Shown here: piece by piece, positions 45,711-54,929 of the stretch
Numbering within the stretch: position 1 is the first letter of the stretch
Layout: every line of letters starts with the position of its first letter
Assembly (NCBI RefSeq): GCF_031143425.1
Contig: NC_090448.1
Coordinates: 532,350,313 to 532,414,312, forward strand
DNA from: Pleurodeles waltl
Taxonomy: Eukaryota > Chordata > Amphibia > Caudata > Salamandridae
DNA length: 64,000 nt
Reading direction: 5' to 3'
The notes under the pieces: generated by a model
What the model was told of the DNA's origin: nothing
Database searches by the model: none
The model's input: the letters and a program-made list of their open reading frames with translations, nothing else
Program-made: the position numbers and the translations under genes

Positions 45711-46740
45711 TCACTGAAAGTATTGCTCTATTACTGTGTTCCTGTTGTCTATGTCGTCCTCTTCGGCTTCCTCTTCTTCACTCTCCACAGGCTCCACAGC
45801 TGCTACAACACCACCATCTGGACCATCCTCCTGCAGAAAAGGCACCTGGCGGCGCAAAGCCAGGTTGTGAAGCATACAGCAGGCCACGATGATCTGGCAC
45901 ACCTTCTTTGGTGAGTACATTAGGGATCCACCTGTCATATGGAGGCACCTGAACCTGGCCTTCAGGAGGCCAAAGGTGCGTTCGATCACCCTCCTAGTCC
46001 GCCCATGGGCCTCATTGTAGCGTTCCTCTGCCCTGGGATTCCTCACTGGGGTCAATAGCCAGGAAAGGTTGGGTTAACCAGAGTCCCCTAATAGCCACAC
46101 ACGGTGCCTCTGGAGTTGACCCATCACATACGGGATGCTGCTATTCCGCAGGATGTAGGCGTCATGCACAGAGCCAGGGAACTTGGCATTAACGTGGGAG
46201 ATGTACTGGTCTGCCAAACAGACCATCTGTACATTCATCGAATGATAACTTTTCCTGTTCCTGTACACCTGTTCACTTTCTCTGGGGGGTACCAAAGCCA
46301 CATGGGTCCCATCAATGGCACCTATGATGTTGGGGATATGTCCAAGGGCATAGAAGTCACCCTTCACTATAGGCAAATCCCCCACCTCAGGGAAAACGAT
46401 GTAGCTCCGCATGTGTTTGAGCAGGGCAGACAACACTCTAGACAACACCTTGGAAAACATAGGTTGAGACATCCCAGATGATATGGCCACTGTTGTTTGA
46501 AATGACCCACTTGCTAAGAAATGGAGTACTGACAGCACCTGCACTAGAGGGGGGATCCCTGTGGGTTGGCGGATGGGTGACATCAGGTCTGCCTCCAGCT
46601 GGGCACACAGTTCATGTATAGTGGCTCGGTCAAGCCTGTATGTCAGAATGACATGTCGTTCCTCCATTGTCGACAGGTCCACCAGCGATCTGTACACGGG
46701 AAGATTCCTCCATCTCCTCGCATTGCCAAGCGGACGGTGC
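45711..46740 (-). pseudogene. HARBI1-like: Harbinger DDE nuclease, exon 2, copy 2 (nonsense codon)
   Basis: Same protein as 9029-10064. The acceptor TTCCTAG precedes 46740. Catalytic motifs GAIDGTHV, LLGDSG and RRVIERTFGLLK are all present, but TAA at 46076-46074 replaces the Tyr just after GDSG, three residues past the second catalytic Asp, so the product would lack the Glu. A 6-base in-frame deletion also removes two residues in RNPRAEER. No frameshift: downstream codons stay in phase. Confidence 0.9.
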
Positions 46741-46962
46741 CTAGGAAGGACAACAGCGAGCACAGACTCAATCAACCCACAGGTACGTTCCCACAGCTTG
46801 CACACAACACGATTCACTATGCATTGAATGGTGTGTATGAGTGTTGAGGAAAGGCCTAGGTATGTGTGACGCAGTAGAAATTAAGCCATGTGGGCCCTTG
46901 AAATGGCGGCTGCCTGACCTGTGAAGTGTGACAATGGGATGTGAGGTCAATGCGCTGGCGTG

Positions 46963-48327
46963 GCACACTGTGGCGGTAGGCGGTCGAAGACCACGGCGCA
47001 AAGCCGCATTGGTTAACATTGAAACCTATGGGTTTCAGGAGCCAATGACGATGTGCGCCGGCGGTCGCGGTACGCACCGCCGCGGGCGTGACCGCCATTT
47101 TCTATCAGCTTAATCACTCGATACCTGATCTTCCACAGGAGAGGACCTACACTGCAAGTGCTGCTGTGACCTCGGTCTGGAAGAGACAATGGCTGCTGCG
47201 ACTGGGGAAAGGGGCCCTGCCTTCACTTCTGAAGAATTGGAGAAACTCGTGGATGGGGTCCTCCCCCAGTATGCGCTACTCTACGGTCCTCCAGACCAAC
47301 AGGTACACTGGGAGTATGCTTTGTGGGCAATGCCTGGGTTGAGTCGGTGGATGAAAGATGGTGGGGAGGGGAGCGATTGGGTCATGCATCAGACGACAGA
47401 TGAGAGCATGTGCCACATGGCAAGGGTGGGGATGGGGGGCCACTCACATCGAGCATGCAGAAGGTGATGACAATTTTTCTCTCCCTGTACATGTCACATA
47501 GGTCAGCGCCCACCAGAAAATCGCGATTTGGCGTGCCATCGCCAAGGACGTCCGGACCCTGGGGGTCCACAACAGACGGGGCAACCACTGCCGGAAGAGG
47601 TGGGAGGACATCCGCCGCGGGAGCAGGAAGATGGCGGAGGCTCTGCTGGGGATGGCCTCCCAACGTAGGAGGGGTGCCAGTCGTCAATTGACCCCCCTGA
47701 TGTCCCAGATCCTGGCGGTGGCCTACTCCGATTTGGATGGGCGTGTGAGGACATCACAGCAGACACAAGGGGGTGAGTACACTCTCATTCTGGTGACTTT
47801 GCGCGCAGTGGAGGTGTCTGGGTGGGCGAGGAGGGCTGTGGGTCTCCCTAGGCCAAGGTGAATTCTGTAGGCTAGGCCCCTCCGTAATGCATGGCCCTGT
47901 GCCCCCGCTCCCCACCTCTGTAGGGTGCCAAGTTCAGGTATCCATGGCCCTGTCTCATCTATGTGTGCAGTTGTCGTCGATAGGCTTGTAGGCCATGTCC
48001 CACGGATTGCGTAGTGGATCGCAAGTGTGCGGCGTAGTGCAGGAGGCTTCTGTGTCTGTCTTGTCCGCCAACGGTAGCGGTAACCCATGCACTCAACATG
48101 TCTTTATCCCCCCCGCCCTTTTTTGTGGTCTTCCTGTTCATGTGTGCATCAGCATCATCAGGCGGAGGAGAAGTGGCATCGGAGCACGAGGGAGCTGCAT
48201 CTCACATGGCCATGGCGGGCCCTGCAACTGACTCGTGCTGATGTCAGTGGCAGCGACTTGTCCTCTGAAGGGACCTCCCTTGTGGTGGCGGCAACATCCG
48301 TGCCCCCCGCAACAACAGGTACAGCCG
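46963..48327 (+). other. 1365-bp segment absent from Harbinger copy 1
   Basis: Copy 1 runs straight from GCGCTGGCGTG (10276-10286) into CCACCC-GCGCACCAGCAC; in copy 2 the same two blocks end at 46962 and resume at 48328. The segment holds the putative promoter and both DNA-binding exons of Myb-like gene 2. Only about one base of junction homology, suggesting end-joining. Confidence 0.85.
46975..47100 (+). promoter_or_regulatory. Candidate promoter region of Myb-like gene 2
   Basis: A GC-rich stretch with GGCGGTAGGCGGTC, GCGGTCGCGGTACGCACCGC (a near-palindrome) and GCGGGCGTGACCGCC, about 90-210 bp before the ATG at 47189. The GCGGT motif is the one found at the element ends, so self-regulation is conceivable. 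No TATA box. Inferred. Confidence 0.35.
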
Positions 48328-49720
48328 CCACCCAGCGCACCAGCACCACCCTCCCAGCAGCCCCTCAGCCTTCGCCCGTGCCCGCTCACCCAGGAAGTTG
48401 GGCATCTCCTTTGCCCCAGGCACCTCAGGCCCTGCCCCAGTCACCCCTGCTGCCCTCAGTGAGGAGGTCATTGACCTCCTGAGGACCATCATTGTTGGGC
48501 AGTCTACCCTTTTGAATGCCATCCAGGGTGTAGAAAGGGAGGTGCACCGGAGTAATGCATACCTGGAGGGCATTCATTCGGGTCAGGCTGCCCATCAGCG
48601 ATCGTTCAACGCTCTGGCCTCAGCACTGACGGCAGCAATTGTCCCTGTCTCTAGCCTCCCCCCTCCAACTTCCTCCACCCAGACCCAATCCCCAGTACCT
48701 CTGCCTATCCCAGACACACCATCAGACCAGCCTGCACACACCTCAACACCCAAGGGAAGCTCATCCAGACATAAGCACCACACATCGCACAAGCATTCAC
48801 ACAAGCAACATCCACATCCAGACATACCAACAGCCACTGCCTCCACTGTGTCCCCTTCCTCCTCGTCTCCCTCCTCCCTCCCTGTGACGTCTCCACTCAC
48901 ACTTGCATGCACAACATCTTCAGCCACTACGTCCATCACCAGCACACCCACCAGAACACTCTGCACACGTGCAGTCACCACCCCCACTACCATTTACACG
49001 TCCCCTGTGTCCTCTCCCAGTGTGTCTGTCACCCCCTCTTCCAAACCGCACAAATGCAAGCAGCCACCCACCCAACAGCCATCCACCTCACGACAGCCTC
49101 CAGCCCAAGCACCTGCACCCAAAGACACCAGACTTCACACTCCTACAACCACATCCTCTTCCTCCACTCCCATACCCACTACACCTACCCGTCACTCTCT
49201 GTCCAAATTGCTTTTCCTTGCCAACCTTAACCTCTTTCCAACAACTCCCCCACCCCGTCCATCTCATAAGACTGCAATCAGCACCTCAGCCACCACCAAA
49301 CCAGGACCTATCAGGACTGTTGTCCAAGGACTGTGGAGTCCCCCACCCTCAAGGGCAACAACTTCGGCGAGGAGCCAAGGCACGGCCAGCCCACCCCCGG
49401 AGAAGCACCCAAAAGTTAGCAGTGCCCGGCACGAGAGGCCACGGACACCAGGGACCAAAATCCCTACCCTGGCTCCGTCTGGAAGTGGGGTGCCACCTCG
49501 CACACCGCCAAAGGTGTCAAAGGGCCACAGACGACCTGGGAAGGGCAGCACGCCCGACAAGTCCGGCAGCAGGCCAGCTGCCCAGGAGTGCCCCACCAGC
49601 CCCCTCCCAGGTGTGCAGGAGGACACCCAGAGGGCCGGTACGGCAGCCCAGGAGGGCCCCGCAAGCCAACGGACAGATGGGCAGGAAGGCCCTGCCAGCC
49701 ACATGCCAGGTGGCGAGTGA
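47189..49720 (+). CDS. Second Harbinger Myb/SANT-like gene, copy 2, nested in nuclease intron
   Basis: Exon 1 (47189-47302) starts MAAATGERGPAFTSEELEKL and ends CAACAG|GTACAC; exon 2 (47502-47772, after CACATAG) continues in phase with AIWRAIAKDVRTLGVHNRR then CRKRWEDIRRGSRKMAEALL and ends at GTGAGT. Together they form a Myb/SANT-like domain different from protein 1. The C-terminal exon(s) lie in 48150-49720: a 440-codon open stretch from about 48398 has TLLNAIQGVEREVHRSNAYL (helical) and a long Ser/Thr/Pro/His-rich tail. The join after exon 2 is unresolved: the simplest acceptor (CATCAG before 48161) meets a stop near 48238, so there is another intron or a one-base shift. Not reported to my knowledge as a third Harbinger gene. 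Confidence 0.65.
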
Positions 49721-49737
49721 CACCCATGCCTGGGCCG

Positions 49738-50990
49738 GAACCGCTGAACTGGGCCCTTTCAAACAAGCACCGCTGAACTGGGCACCGCCGTCTCAAGCAC
49801 CGCTGAACTGGGCACCGCCGTCTCAAGCACCGCTGAACTGGGCACCGCCGTCTCAATCACCGCTGAACAGGGCACCGCCGTCTCAAGCACCGCTGAACTG
49901 GGCCCTTCATCTCAAGCACCGCTCCGCTGGGCACCGCCGTCTCAAGCACCGTTCCGCTGGGCACCGCCGTCTCAGGCACCGCTGAACAGGGCACCGCCGT
50001 CTCAAGCACTGCTGAACAGGGCACCGCCGTCTCAAGCACCGCTGAACTGGGCCCTTCATCTCAAGCACCGCTCCGCTGGGCCCTTCATCTCAAGCACCGC
50101 TCCGCTGGGCACCGCCGTCTCAAGCACCGCTGAACAGGGCACCGCCGTCTCAAGAACCGCTGAACTGGGCACTGCCGTCTCAAGCACCGCTGAACTGGGC
50201 ACCGCCGTCTCAAGCACCGCTGAACTGGGCACCGCCGTCTCAAGCACCGCTGAACTGGGCCCTTCATCTCAAGCACCGCTCCGCTGGGCCCTTCATCTCA
50301 AGCACCGCTCCGCTGGGCACCGCCGTCTCAAGCACCGCTGAACTGGGCCCTTCATCTCAAGCACCGCTCCGCTGGGCCCTTCATCTCAAGCACCGCTCCG
50401 CTGGGCCCTTCACCTCAAGCACCGCTCCGCTGGGCACCGCCGTCTCAAGCACCGCTGAACAGGGCCCTTCATCTCAAGCACCGCTCCGCTGGGCCCTTCA
50501 TCTCAAGCACCGCTCCACTGGGCACTGCCGTCTCAAGCACCGCTGAACTGGGCCCTTCATCTCAAGCACCGCTCCGCTGGGCCCTTCATCTCAAGCACCA
50601 CTCCGCTGCGCCCTTCACCTCAAGCACCGCTCCGCTGGGCACCGCCGTCTCAAGCACCGCTGAACAGGGCACCTCCGTCTCAAGCACCGCTGAACTGGGC
50701 ACCGCCGTCTCAAGCACCGCTGAATTGGGCACCGCCGTCTCAAGCACCGCTGAACTGGGCACCGCCGTCTCAAGCACCGCTGAACTGGGCCCTTCATCTC
50801 AAGCACCGCTCCGCTGGGCCCTTCATCTCAAGCACCGCTCCGCTGGGCACCGCCGTCTCAAGCACTGCTGAACAGGGCACCGCCGTCTCAAGCACCGCTG
50901 AACTGGGCCCTTCATCTCAAGCACCGCTCCGCTGGGCACTGCCGTCTCAAGAACCGCTGAACTGGGCCCTTCATCTCAAGCACCGCTGGC
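49738..50990. repeat. 30/29-bp minisatellite in Harbinger copy 2 (about 42 units)
   Basis: Same two monomers as in copy 1 (CACCGCCGTCTC and CCCTTCATCTC types). About 1.25 kb versus about 0.92 kb in copy 1, so the array length has changed since the copies separated. Variants such as GAACAGGGC are confined to this copy. The plus-strand frame of the array runs out of the Myb-2 stop region; no coding role is claimed. Confidence 0.95.
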
Positions 50991-51090
50991 CCATTGGCGG
51001 AAGGGGCAGTGCCGCATCTGTGTCTGGCGGGGCTGCACGAAGCACTCTGGGCACTAGTCCCCCTCCAGTACCAGTGGAGACTGTTATCCA

Positions 51091-51346
51091 CTTGAGAGAC
51101 TGTGGCTTTGCACTCCCCAGGATTGAACAGTGGGCAAGCCACCCACTGTAGAGACCTGAGAGACTGTGGCTTTGCACTCCCCAGGATATGGCAGTGGGCA
51201 AGCCACCCACTGTAGAGACTTGAGAGACTGTGGCTTTGCACTCCGCAGGATGGGACAGTGGGCAACCCACCCACTGTAGAGACTTGTGAGACTGTGGCTT
51301 TGCACTCCCCAGGATGGGACAGTGGCCATGGAGGCCCCTCGTGGAT
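51091..51346. repeat. 64-bp tandem repeat, Harbinger copy 2 (4 units)
   Basis: Units start at 51091, 51155, 51219 and 51283, exactly 64 bases apart, each with GAGACTGTGGCTTTGCACTC. One more unit than copy 1. Confidence 0.93.
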
Positions 51347-51785
51347 CTGGCGTTGTGTACTCATGTGGCTGACGTGCCCCCCTTCCCTTCGCCCTGAGGT
51401 GCCTGTAGTTTTTCTATCTGATGCCCCTGCAGTGTTCTCTCCGTTGGTGTCAGGTATCTTGTGTGGGCCTTGCCCATGTGATTTGGGCCCAGTGGTCCAC
51501 GGACAATGACAGCTAGAATTATCGGACTTTTAATGTTTATGTATATATTAGTTTTAAATGTGTGATATTTTTATAAGGCAATAATCCAATATATTCGACT
51601 GTTTATGATCTACTCCTTTTGTCTTTGCATTCTTTCGGGGGGCTTGGGGGTTGTAACAGTGATGTATTGCTATGCATTGATGTGTGTGTTGTAGTGGGTG
51701 GGGGTAGGGGTGGGTGTGTCGCGTATGTGTGTCCCCGTAATATTTTCTCCTCCCCCCTCCCCTGTGTCGTAGGTGCAGTACTCAC

Positions 51786-51868
51786 CGTTGTCTTCTGCGC
51801 CGGCGTTCGTGCTCCTGGTAGAGGAGCAGGAATACAATAGCTGGTAGGATGTGTAATTCGGGTTCCAT
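51786..51868 (-). CDS. HARBI1-like: Harbinger DDE nuclease, exon 1 with start codon, copy 2
   Basis: Minus-strand ATG at 51868 opens MEPELHILPAIVFLLLYQEH and an Arg-rich end, then donor CAACG|GTGAGT. 83 nt, in phase with exon 2 at 46740. Conservation of start, donor, length and protein with copy 1 while surrounding non-coding bases vary supports a real exon. The intron would be about 5.0 kb and contains Myb-like gene 2 in antisense. Confidence 0.7.
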
Positions 51869-52195
51869 GCTGTCCAGATTCCGTGGGGTGTATGGAGGTG
51901 AGCGTTTTCGGTTTGAAATGTCTGTTTCCGCCGTGTTTTTATCGGCGGGGCTACCGCCCCGGAAAAGGTGGCGGATTGGTGTGTTGTGATAGGGTGGGCG
52001 GTACATTGTCTCCCGCCTGTCTGTTGGCGGTGACCGCCGCGCTGTTTGTTTGTCCCGCCGTGGCGGTCAGAGTGTTAAAGTGGCGGTCTCTGTTGGCGGT
52101 TTCCGTCAGGGTCAGAATTCCATTTTTTTAACCGCCAGCCTGTTGGCGGGTTAGCCGCCGCTTTAACACCGACCGCCAGGGTTGGAATGAGGGCC
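51869..52195. repeat. Right subterminal region and TIR, Harbinger copy 2
   Basis: Repeated GGCGG/CCGCC motifs (ATCGGCGGGGC, GTTGGCGGTGACCGCCGC, CCCGCCGTGGCGG) up to the end GACCGCCAGGGTTGGAATGA then GGGCC. Nearly identical to 13446-13774. Confidence 0.75.
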
Positions 52196-52717
52196 TTAGT
52201 CTTCTCACCGGTGGTTCCTCTTTTGCACCTTCATCCAGGTTATCAGGGGCTCCTGCTTTCCCTTTGACTCTTCAGTGCTTTTTGGACTTGGTCCCCTTCT
52301 TCCACAGGTCTTCAGGTCCAGGAATCCATCATTGGTGTTTTGCAGTCTCTTCTGGTTCTTGCATTATCTTCTATAATGACTTCTAGTGTGTTTTAGGAAA
52401 CTTGATTTTTTTTACTCCTGCTTTCCTGTACTCTGTCGTAGGGTATTTTACTTACCTTTGGTGTTTTCTTGCACTTCCAGCACCCCCCTATGCACTACAC
52501 TTTCCTAGGTGGGAAACCAACTTTCACATTCCACTATTTTAGTATATGGTTTGTGTTCCCCCAAGGCCCATTGCAACCTATTGTGATTTTCACTATTTGC
52601 ACTATTTTATGATTTGTGTGCTTACCTGATTTTGGTTATTAGTGTATATTTTGTGTATAATACTTACCTCCTAAGGGAGTATAGCCTCTAAGATATTTTT
52701 TGGCCTTGTGTCACTAA

Positions 52718-52723
52718 AATAAA
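52718..52723 (+). terminator. Polyadenylation signal of the 3-kb solo LTR
   Basis: AATAAA within TAAAATAAAGTACC in the 3' third of the LTR, plus orientation, the same as the LTR. Confidence 0.5.
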
Positions 52724-52774
52724 GTACCTTTATTTTTGGTAACACTGAGTATTGTCTTGCTTGCGTGTAAGTAC

Positions 52775-53671
52775 TGTGGGCTTCATTATGACATTGGCGG
52801 CAAATGCCGCCTACTGCCACGGTGACGGCCACCAACATACCGTCGCTGTGGCTACCGATCGTCCATGGCATTATGACCGAAGACAGAATTCCGCCAGAAG
52901 GCTGGCGGAATTCCTTCTACGGTCATGGCGGCGGACAGCGGTAAGGTGGCGCTGCTGCCAGCAGCAGCGCCACGCCAGCAAAACACTGCATACCGCATCA
53001 TGTTCCATGATACGGCCTGGCGGTGTTTTGCTGGCGGACACTGCTGCTGGTAGCAGTGCCGCATCCCGTCTCCTGCCGGAGGACATCCTGCAAGCAGGTA
53101 AGTCAGGTTGTCCGACAGGAGAAGGGGACGGAGTGTGTTGTGTGCGTGTGTGGGAGTGTGTGTGACTGTGTGTGAATGCGTGCATGTGTGTGTAATGCGT
53201 GTGTGCATGAGTGGGTGTGAGTGTACATGCATGTTGTGTCGTGAGATTGCGTGTGGGCCTGGATGTATGTTCATGGGTGTTGCTGTGAGTGTGAGGGGGT
53301 CGGGAGAGGGAGGGGGAGGGTGGGGAGGACTCTGGGGAGGGGGCGGGGGAGACCTCTATTAGTGCGAGGGAAGGAATTCCCTGGCACTGATAGTGCCTAC
53401 CACCATGGTTTCATTGGTGGTACAGAAACCACGGAAACCATGGCGGTGGGCGCGGTCAAAATGCCATGGGCGGCCTAGTGATGGCCGCCGGGCTGGAGAC
53501 TATAGTCTTCAGCCCGGCGGTTGATACCGCCGTGGCGGTCGGTGTGTTGACTTGCCGGTTTGGCTTTGGCCAAACCGCCAATGTCATAATAGTGGAGGAA
53601 GGTACTGCCAGTCTGTTGGCGGTAATACCGTCACTATACCACCGACCTCCGGGGTCGTAATGACCCCCTGT
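52775..53671. mobile_element. MITE-2, Harbinger-type, with TSD TGT
   Basis: Element 52778-53668 flanked by TGT at 52775-52777 and 53669-53671. Ends GGGCTTCATTATGACATTGG and, reverse-complemented, GGGGGTCATTACGACCCCGG. Contains hairpins GAATTCCGCCAG/CTGGCGGAATTC (52886-52897, 52902-52913) and GTGGCGCTGCTGC/GCAGCAGCGCCAC (52946-52958, 52961-52973), an imperfect roughly 30-bp pair at 52974-53036, a TG-rich stretch at 53140-53230 and a donor CAG|GTAAGT at 53098. Same subfamily as MITE-1 and MITE-4, opposite orientation. It is inside the solo LTR. Confidence 0.9.
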
Positions 53672-53858
53672 GTGACTACAGTGGTATTGCAAGAGCTTTG
53701 CATGTCTCCTAGTTCAGCCTTGGCTGCACTGCCTACAGCTACCTCTAGACAGCCTGGCTTCTAGACACTGACTACATTTCACTAATAAGGGAGAACTGGA
53801 CCTGGTATAAGGTGTAAGTACGTTAGGTACCCACTACAAACTATGTCAGCCTCCTACA

Positions 53859-54098
53859 TGCATTGATCCACCGCCACAGTCTCCCCACTCCACCGGCCTT
53901 ACTATTGATAGATTTTAGAAGGCGTTCAGTTCAGTGGATTGGGGTTACCTGAGCAAGATCCTTGAAAAGGTTGGCTTCAGCAGTACATTTTGCTGCATGG
54001 TCCAACTGCTATATATGCGACTGACCGCCCGGATCCTTGTTAGTAGGCCAGTAAAGCAACAAGGCAGGGCTGTCCCCTATCACGCCCCTTGCCCGACT
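53859..54098 (+). pseudogene. LINE-P reverse transcriptase, second part
   Basis: Continues the RT cut at 35448: KAFSSVDWGYLSKILEKVGF, then MVQLLYM, TARILVSRPVKQQ and, in a shifted frame, RQGCPLSRPL. These are the conserved D-containing and GCPLSP motifs of LINE RTs in correct order. The frame is lost at about 54098 where an unrelated insert begins. Confidence 0.75.
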
Positions 54099-54589
54099 AA
54101 TATGCTGTGATGCACTATATACTGTCTGGAGATGGCCCATGGGTGACATGGTTTGATTTACTTTTCATGGAGGTTTGGTTAAATAAGTGTTGGGAGCACA
54201 TTTATTTGTCCTGAAGAAGGTGGTAAAAGGACCTGAAAGACCACCAAAACGTGTCAACGCTATATGACATTACTGGACCTATAGGAGCAGCCCTGAATCG
54301 AACAGGGATTGGTGACAGAAGTTGATTGGCCTATATCTACCATAATAGACTATAGTAGATGTCTTCTCTTGTTTCCCTCATGTTGGATTTTATTGTTTAT
54401 ATGTGATCTTTTTATTAAGAATTTTTTCTGTTTTGTGATTGTTGTCATATTGGGTTTTAATCATATGGGCTTGTATTATTAAATTATTATTATTAGATTC
54501 CTTTATTTTTAGATTGATCATTTGAGAGATTGATTATTTGAATTAGTGAGGTGATTGCCTTTTCCCCTTGGGGAGTTTTATTGTTTCAT
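54099..54589 (+). mobile_element. Insert in LINE-P, possible Penelope-like 3' remnant
   Basis: Separates the RQGCPLSP and YADD motifs of the LINE RT and has no coding frame. It contains a hammerhead-like element (54208-54258) of the sort found in Penelope-like retroelements and an AT-rich end (54400-54550). Both ends and the TSD are unclear. Confidence 0.4.
54208..54258 (+). ncRNA. Degenerate hammerhead-ribozyme-like motif
   Basis: GTCCTGAAGAAGGTGGT, a 15-nt spacer, then ACCACCAAAACGTGTCAACG. CTGAAGA fits the core CUGANGA, GGTGGT/ACCACC would be stem II, CGTG a minimal stem III and GTC the cleavage triplet. The second core strand reads AAAA instead of GAAA, so activity is unlikely. Penelope-like elements carry such minimal ribozymes. 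Confidence 0.45.
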
Positions 54590-54929
54590 TATGGGTGACG
54601 AAGACAGCATCGCCCTTTATGCAGATGATGTGTTGTTATACCTGTCGAACCTGGCCGAGAGCATCCCCCATTGTCTCCATCTCCTACACCTCTTCGCCGA
54701 GGCCTCAGGCCTCACTGTAAATCAAAAGAAATACCTTCTTGTACCCCTGTCTGTAACCGAAGACTTCATTTATTGGCAGTCAAACTTACCCATCCAGCAC
54801 CTCAGCTTTACCTATTTGGGCATTAGGGTTGCACTTGACCCATCCATGACTTGGGGCCTCAACATAACCCCAGCAACCCGTAAGGTTAGGGCAGGTCTTA
54901 AGAATGATCATCATCGGGAATATGAAAAC
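54590..54929 (+). pseudogene. LINE-P reverse transcriptase, third part (YADD)
   Basis: MGDEDSIALYADDVLLYLSN carries the RT catalytic YADD, followed by LHLFAEASGLTVNQKKYLLV and SFTYLGIRVALDPS, the expected downstream motifs of L1-type RTs. The frame is open from about 54555 until MITE-3 inserts at 54933. Confidence 0.8.

Larger units (their letters stand above)
43151..52198. mobile_element. Harbinger (PIF/Harbinger) transposon, copy 2, with TSD TTA
   Basis: Element 43154-52195 (9042 bp) flanked by TTA at 43151-43153 and 52196-52198. Ends are GGTGGTCATTCCAACCTCGG and, reverse-complemented, GGCCCTCATTCCAACCCTGG. It carries three genes: Myb-like 1 (plus, intact by inspection), the DDE nuclease (minus, one nonsense codon), and Myb-like 2 (plus, inside the nuclease intron), plus the 30/29-bp and 64-bp arrays. 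It sits inside the 3-kb solo LTR. Confidence 0.95.
35449..53858 (+). mobile_element. Solo LTR of about 3 kb, split by three later insertions
   Basis: Begins TGTGAGAAAGTAGCCTCTTT and ends CAGCCTCCTACA. With the inserts removed it consists of 35449-35760, 41214-43153, 52199-52777 and 53672-53858, about 3018 bp. Both flanks are LINE-P RT, so one LTR remains after LTR-LTR recombination. Flanking 5-mers are TTCAT and TGCAT, an imperfect target duplication. It has an AATAAA at 52718-52723. The start resembles that of the element B LTR. Confidence 0.75.

Noticed and set aside
48907..49985. His/Pro/Ser-rich 360-codon frame overlapping the Myb-2 tail in another frame.
   Set aside because: Overlaps the 440-codon frame that follows the conserved helical segment; the composition comes from a CACCAC-rich region read out of frame and it runs into the minisatellite.
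49857..50806. Repeat peptides in the array of copy 2 as an antifreeze- or collagen-like protein.
   Set aside because: Same by-product of the minisatellite; no start context, no splice support, no conservation between copies.
49738..50990. CRISPR-like array, because of regular short repeats.
   Set aside because: Units are directly adjacent with no unique spacers, and the context is a eukaryotic transposon.
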